Positions 62,094 to 64,000 of a DNA stretch of 64,000 nucleotides are shown here, piece by piece (the first letter of the stretch is position 1; every line of letters starts with the position of its first letter). The stretch comes from Rhabditoides inermis (taxonomy: Eukaryota > Nematoda > Chromadorea > Rhabditida > Rhabditidae). Location of the stretch: the NCBI GenBank assembly GCA_963966185.1, contig CAWZYM010000450.1, positions 61,709 to 125,708 of the forward strand. Reading direction: 5' to 3'. Under the pieces are notes generated by a model. The model made no database searches. It saw only the letters and a list, made by a program, of their open reading frames with translations, and had not been told where the DNA came from. Made by a program: the position numbers and the translations under genes.

Positions 62094-62167
62094 TATCCTA
62101 AACCCTACACGGGCAAAACCATGGAACGGGACCGACCTTACTCGAGCATCGCTATCACCGAACCATG
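62094..62167 (+). other. Start of a third block; possible first coding exon
   Basis: Same start as the 1.96-kb blocks, then diverges right after ACCGAACCAT. Here ATGGAACGGGACCG in a good Kozak context opens MERDRPYSSIAITEP and runs into GTGAGC, a splice donor; the other copies read GAGCTC there and lack the donor. One difference (TCGAGC for TCTAGC) is synonymous. This could be the parental exon whose sequence was captured by the satellite. Weak evidence. Confidence 0.35.
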
Positions 62168-62690
62168 TGAGCGCACCCAAGATCGTCACCAAAAGTACAC
62201 GTAATCATAACATTATTTATTTGCAATACATTGTTATTTCATATTCATGCGATTATTGAAGTGGTTGAGGTACAGGAGTTGGACGAGGGTTACGGTAGAT
62301 AGAGCCGCACGGTGATGATGTACTTGTAGAAGAAGCGGGATACTGTAGCGTATTCTTGGTTCCAGTGAGTGGTTACGGTAGCTCTCGTCGGGAATCCACC
62401 AGCGACGGAGACTTGATGCGGTAGGAGTGCGGGCCCCCGGAATCCACCGGGTTGCATGGCCATACAACGCACGCAGCGCCTCGGAATCCACCGGCAATCG
62501 GCTGCTGAAGAAGGGGAAGAAGGGACGCTCAGTGCAGAACCTCTGCGATACTGGCGTGATCATATTCCGATTCACTCCACTGCGAACACATTCTTTTGCA
62601 TTTAATCCGCTGTACTACTCGTAATTTATCATAGTGTGTTCGGTTTACATTTACCCTGATTTACATTCAGATGTCGATCCACTTCATTCG
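62168..62690. other. Unique sequence, no gene recognised
   Basis: Contains a GGAATCCACC motif three times (62391, 62439, 62483), but no clear coding exon. Confidence 0.4.
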
Positions 62691-63110
62691 ATTCATTGAT
62701 TTATCGCATCCACTCACCGCGCCTGACGGTCGCAAGTCGGATAAAGTGTGGATAAGTGATCTTTCTGTGCATCCTGGAAGAGCTTATATACCCTCCGGAA
62801 TGGGTTACGGTCATGTATTGAATGTTGTCGGTCCGGGACCATCGGTGCCGTCTGATTCTATTTTAAATACTACGGATTCCGTTTGACAAATATGCGAGAT
62901 TAACCGTGGTCACATTGCCACTCTCTGGCCCCGCCCATCGCGTCTGGCGGGAGACTTTCGTTGTAGCCAGAATTAAATCTATTGATCGTTATCGATTGTT
63001 TATCGATTATAATTCATTACTAGTAGTTATAAAATGTACATACATATTTATATAGTAGTTACATAGTCATTCTATTAGTCTATATAGTGGTTGTATCGCG
63101 TCCGCGACAT
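62691..63110 (+). repeat. Diverged leader block without octamers
   Basis: Aligns with the ~380-bp leader over its length: GGTTACGGTCATG for GGATTACGGTCACGG, TACGGATTCCGTTTGACAAAT, GTGGTCACATTGCC, CCGCCCAT and TGGCGGGAGA, and finally GTTGTATCGCGTCCGCGACA. Where others have octamers it continues TTCCCGGCCTGACC. Identity is clearly lower than among the other twelve leaders, so it is an old, independent copy. Confidence 0.85.
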
Positions 63111-63257
63111 TCCCGGCCTGACCTTTTTTGATGTGTCTTCCGTTCTCGATTTGAGTTCTTGTTTCGATTCTATGATTTTTCATATTTTTTGGTTTCTTGA
63201 TTTCGTAATCAACTATATTATAGTATGTTCTATATGTACTGATTCTTCTTCTTTCAG

Positions 63258-63831
63258 GTTATCGCATCAAGAAAGGCCGATGTCAAGAGGCCTATTAGTA
63301 GCCGTCCTCGTTCAAGTCGGGCTGCAGCCCGTTCGTCTCCAACTCGGTATTCTACTACCTCGACATCGACGAGAGTGAGTATTTTTTTTTCTTTCTCTTC
63401 TTATTTATTTTATGTTCCATGTTGTTAGTTGACATGATTATTTGATTTGTTGGAAACATTTCGTTTGTCCGGTTTAATTCTAAATTCATTCAGTAATTCA
63501 AAATTAATTTGCTTTGTAGTTAAATTGTATTATAGCCTTTTGTTGGGTGTGCTAGACGATATATGATAGTTTCTTGTCTAGTTGTTTTACTTATTCAATT
63601 TCATTCAGGTCCGTGCCGGTGCTGGCTGGACACGGCGAAGGGCTTCGACCTCATGCGAGGACAAGGTAAATTCAATTATCTCTTGATACTATTGTTACTA
63701 TTGTTTACTTTGAATGTTATTCAAGTTCAATTCATTCTATTTAGGTGATAGCTGACTGCGACGGTCGACAACGGAGACGTGCAGCCATCATCAGCGCCGT
63801 CTCTGTCGAAGACGGTATTATTGGAGTACAG
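63258..63831 (+). CDS. Three exons of an unidentified gene (partial)
   Basis: Candidate exons 63258-63374 (117 nt), 63609-63665 (57 nt) and 63745-63831 (87 nt), each with pyrimidine-AG acceptor and GTGAGT, GTAAAT or GTAAGT donor and each a multiple of three. In phase 0 all stay open (VIASRKADVKRP..., VRAGAGWTRRR..., VIADCDGRQRRR...), an Arg/Ser-rich product. In another phase the first two exons give a more globular peptide (SGCSPFVSNSVFYYLDIDE then CRCWLDTAKGFDLMRGQ), using an alternative acceptor at 63301. I cannot decide the frame. Neither version resembles the missing part of RIC1. The gene runs off the window. Confidence 0.5.
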
Positions 63832-64000
63832 GTAAGTTCGTCCCGCAATTCCTTTCCCATATCATATTCATTCCATGTTTCGCTCACCATTGTAGGTGTG
63901 TTCAAGCACGCCACATATTATGCGATAAATATTTATAATTGTAATTTGTTTGTTTATTCTCTGAGACTTATAGTTTGTGTTTGTTTTCTGTTTCATTCTT

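Noticed and set aside
63258..63831. Continuation of RIC1 after the satellite
   Set aside because: Neither reading frame of the three exons matches the RIC1 region expected after NWPIK.

Overview
This is nuclear DNA from a multicellular eukaryote, most likely an invertebrate metazoan. Genes are broken by GT-AG introns (some only 43-50 nt, others over 5 kb). The recognisable products are animal-type: a RIC1 homologue (Rab6 exchange-factor subunit), a BCDIN3/MEPCE 7SK capping-enzyme homologue, and an SH2 plus tyrosine-kinase-like protein. The mobile DNA includes an RTE-type LINE, small inverted-repeat elements with exact target duplications, and an intron-bearing DDE transposase gene. I cannot name the species.

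Layout. 1-3.5 kb: no convincing gene; polypyrimidine tract, direct repeats, one foldback element. 3.55-6.74 kb (+): an unrecognised multi-exon gene starting with a signal peptide. 6.75-8.7 kb (-): MEPCE-like methyltransferase, tail-to-tail with the previous gene, with apparent reading-frame breaks. 9.71-13.24 kb (-): RA-like/SH2/pseudokinase gene whose activation-loop intron is filled by a 7-mer array. 13.7-14.6 kb: dead RTE LINE split by a 307-bp element with perfect 5-bp target duplications. 14.9-26.3 kb (+): 5' part of RIC1; its last visible intron (5.2 kb) holds a complete DDE transposase gene (21.55-25.26 kb). 26.5-26.75 kb: a second 5-bp-target-duplication element whose termini begin CACGGC like the first.

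27.4-62.1 kb is a satellite domain of about 35 kb. It starts with diverged ~147-bp repeats that fold into several hairpins, with compensated stem changes between copies. It then becomes a composite satellite of three parts: a ~152-bp repeat, a ~380-bp leader ending in a GTCG...CGAC palindrome, and long G-rich octamer arrays (TTACTGGG)n. Segmental duplications have copied these blocks, including four copies of a 585-bp TA-flanked element carrying two opposed tRNA-like sequences and a ~1.96-kb non-tandem block. A diverged leader without an octamer array lies at 62.7-63.1 kb. After it, 63.26-63.83 kb holds three short exons, each a multiple of three in length, from an unidentified gene.

The genes do not form an operon and no shared pathway is evident. 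RIC1 is cut off: its later exons are not seen before or after the satellite, so the array either sits in a giant RIC1 intron, marks a chromosomal breakpoint, or reflects an assembly join. The best leads are the structured 147-bp repeat, the composite octamer/152-mer satellite with palindromic junctions (Helentron/'pearl'-like organisation, by inference), the RAG1/Transib-like transposase with possible CAC-ended 5-bp-TSD relatives nearby, and the SH2-pseudokinase.
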